Assembly (NCBI GenBank): GCA_029821235.1
Contig: JALGTT010000167.1
Coordinates: 1 to 6,634, forward strand
Length of the DNA stretch: 6,634 nucleotides
Origin: Candidatus Hebobacteria bacterium
Lineage (GTDB): Bacteria; Armatimonadota; Hebobacteria; Hebobacterales; Hebobacteraceae
Direction of reading: 5' to 3'
The translations under genes were made by a program, and so were the position numbers. Shown here one piece after another: positions 5,624 through 6,634 of this stretch; position 1 is the stretch's first letter; every line of letters begins with the position of its first letter. The notes beneath the pieces were generated by a model, which was not told the origin of the DNA, did no database searches, and saw only the letters and a program-made list of their open reading frames with translations.

Positions 5624-6634
5624 CTACCGCGCGCAACGGAAGGGAATGTCGTAGTTGTACTTCTCTCTCTCGCGCTCCTCGACGCTCATCCCCTGCAGAC
5701 GATCGCGCGAAACGCCGCCGTCGTCCTCCATATTCGGCCCCACGCTCCACACCAGGAAGCCTTGTCCCTCGCGGCGATAGTGGTAGGGCTCCTGCGTGAA
5801 CGGATCGCGCGGCATTCCCCACTCCACCGCATCCACCGGAGCAAGAGACGGAGGATAGTCGCCGTGCTCCGCGCGGTACATCTTGAGCGCGAGGGCGATT
5901 CGGGCCGCTCCGAGGAGGGCGGTCGTGGACTCGCGCCATTCCACTCCCTTGCTGAAGACGGGAGTGATCATCTTGGCGACCACACTGCGATACAGCGGGA
6001 CTCGGTCGAGGCGCTCCCGTTGCGCGGCGCTCATCTTGTTGCTCACCTCCGGCCAGCGGCGGCCGGCGGCAGCCGCGGTGTCCCGCATGAAGCGCACGTA
6101 GGTGATCTCGTCCAGATTGAAGAGAGGCCGCCCGAGCGTGGGATAGAGAATCATCCATTCCTTTTGGCGCCCGTCACTCAGGGTCATGATTTCCCGCAAG
6201 TAGAACGGGTTTCGGCGGAGACGTTGGTAGATGTCCATTCCAAACAGCACGCGCTCGGCGTGCATGGTGCGCACGAAGGGGGAGACCTGGTCAATGGCTG
6301 CGATCTGACCGTAGAGGGCGCGGCAGGCGGTCGGACTCGGGTCTCCCGCGGACAGGGCGTCCTCCAGTGACCTGCAACCCATGCTCTGCAGCGCGTAGGC
6401 GACGAACTGGGAGATCAGCGTCGGCTCCGTCTTGATGTACTCGGCGATGCGAAACATGATGGCGCAACACTCCACCGCTTCGTCAGCCCGGCCCTCCGAG
6501 GCCAGCAGTTCCGCGCGAAACTGCAGCCAGCGCCCGGCCTGTCTGAGGGATGACAGGTGACGGAACAGCATGTTCGGGCCCGCAGACCAGTCCACGGGAA
6601 AGGCGCAGTCCGGAATCCGCGAGGCCTCCTCCAG
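5624..6634 (-). CDS. Uncharacterised protein with GspG-like C-terminal segment; 5' partial
   Basis: The frame is open to the right edge, giving 336 residues here without the true N-terminus; the GTG at 6595 is internal in all likelihood. The start of the visible part (IPDCAFPVDWSAGPN, then LFRHLSSLRQAGRWLQFRAELL) is a predicted helical region rich in Arg and Ala, resembling large, poorly described Planctomycetes/Armatimonadota families. Near the C-terminus, ARIALALKMYRAEHGDYP, then DPFTQEPYHYRREGQGF, then VWSVGPNMEDDGG match the pattern of the type II secretion pseudopilin GspG tail (Y-x-x-DxGxYP, DPWGxPY, SxGPDxxxxDD). No pilin-type N-terminal helix can be judged because that end is outside the window, and the rest is too large for a simple pseudopilin. 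The role is unknown; the tail may be a structural or calcium-binding module. A palindrome cluster lies 27 bp after its stop. Confidence 0.85.
   Translation of the reverse strand: MEEASRIPDCAFPVDWSAGPNMLFRHLSSLRQAGRWLQFRAELLASEGRADEAVECCAIMFRIAEYIKTEPTLISQFVAYALQSMGCRSLEDALSAGDPSPTACRALYGQIAAIDQVSPFVRTMHAERVLFGMDIYQRLRRNPFYLREIMTLSDGRQKEWMILYPTLGRPLFNLDEITYVRFMRDTAAAAGRRWPEVSNKMSAAQRERLDRVPLYRSVVAKMITPVFSKGVEWRESTTALLGAARIALALKMYRAEHGDYPPSLAPVDAVEWGMPRDPFTQEPYHYRREGQGFLVWSVGPNMEDDGGVSRDRLQGMSVEEREREKYNYDIPFRCAR

Noticed and set aside
5271..6158. 295-codon minus-strand frame joining the GspG-like gene region and the AraC upstream region
   Set aside because: It is out of frame with both real genes and crosses the repeat cluster; the sequence is Arg/Gly/Ser-rich with no domain.

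Overview
The window is about 6.6 kb of very GC-rich bacterial DNA with strong G/C preference at third codon positions. No rRNA, tRNA, transposase, CRISPR array or phage gene is visible. The gene mix is an Asp-box beta-propeller protein, an FHA-linked histidine kinase, a eukaryotic-like Ser/Thr kinase, a cupin-AraC regulator, and a protein with a pseudopilin-like (GspG-like) tail. Together with clusters of GC-rich palindromic intergenic repeats, this suggests an environmental member of Armatimonadota, Planctomycetota or a related lineage, possibly a metagenome-assembled genome. That placement is an inference from style, not from a marker gene.

Layout from left to right. (1) Positions 2-1149, plus strand: the 3' part of a six-Asp-box sialidase/sortilin-like beta-propeller gene, broken by an apparent one-base loss near 894. 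(2) 1150-1468: a non-coding spacer holding several hairpin repeats, then a good ribosome binding site. (3) 1469-3002, plus: an FHA-GAF-HisKA-HATPase sensor kinase whose reading frame breaks just before the N box. About 20 residues appear to be missing there. (4) 3018-4202, minus: a complete Ser/Thr protein kinase with a C-terminal four-cysteine zinc-ribbon-like motif and a basic tail. It is convergent with gene 3 across a 15-bp gap. (5) 4180-4323, minus: a possible 47-aa ORF with a strong Shine-Dalgarno sequence, overlapping the kinase start. (6) 4399-5313, minus: a cupin-AraC transcription factor. (7) 5314-5623: a spacer with a second palindrome cluster that shares a 14-mer with the first. 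(8) 5624-6634, minus: the 3' part of an uncharacterised gene with a GspG-like C-terminal segment, running off the right edge.

How the genes may work together. The Ser/Thr kinase and the FHA-domain sensor kinase are a natural functional pair, because FHA domains bind phosphothreonine and could couple Ser/Thr phosphorylation to two-component signalling. No response regulator lies in the window. AraC, the small ORF and the Ser/Thr kinase are co-directional and closely spaced, so they may be co-transcribed. The most notable observations are the two lesions in adjacent plus-strand genes (decay or assembly errors), the kinase with a zinc-ribbon tail facing an FHA histidine kinase, and the two related palindrome clusters. 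I do not see a clearly new defence or mobile system.
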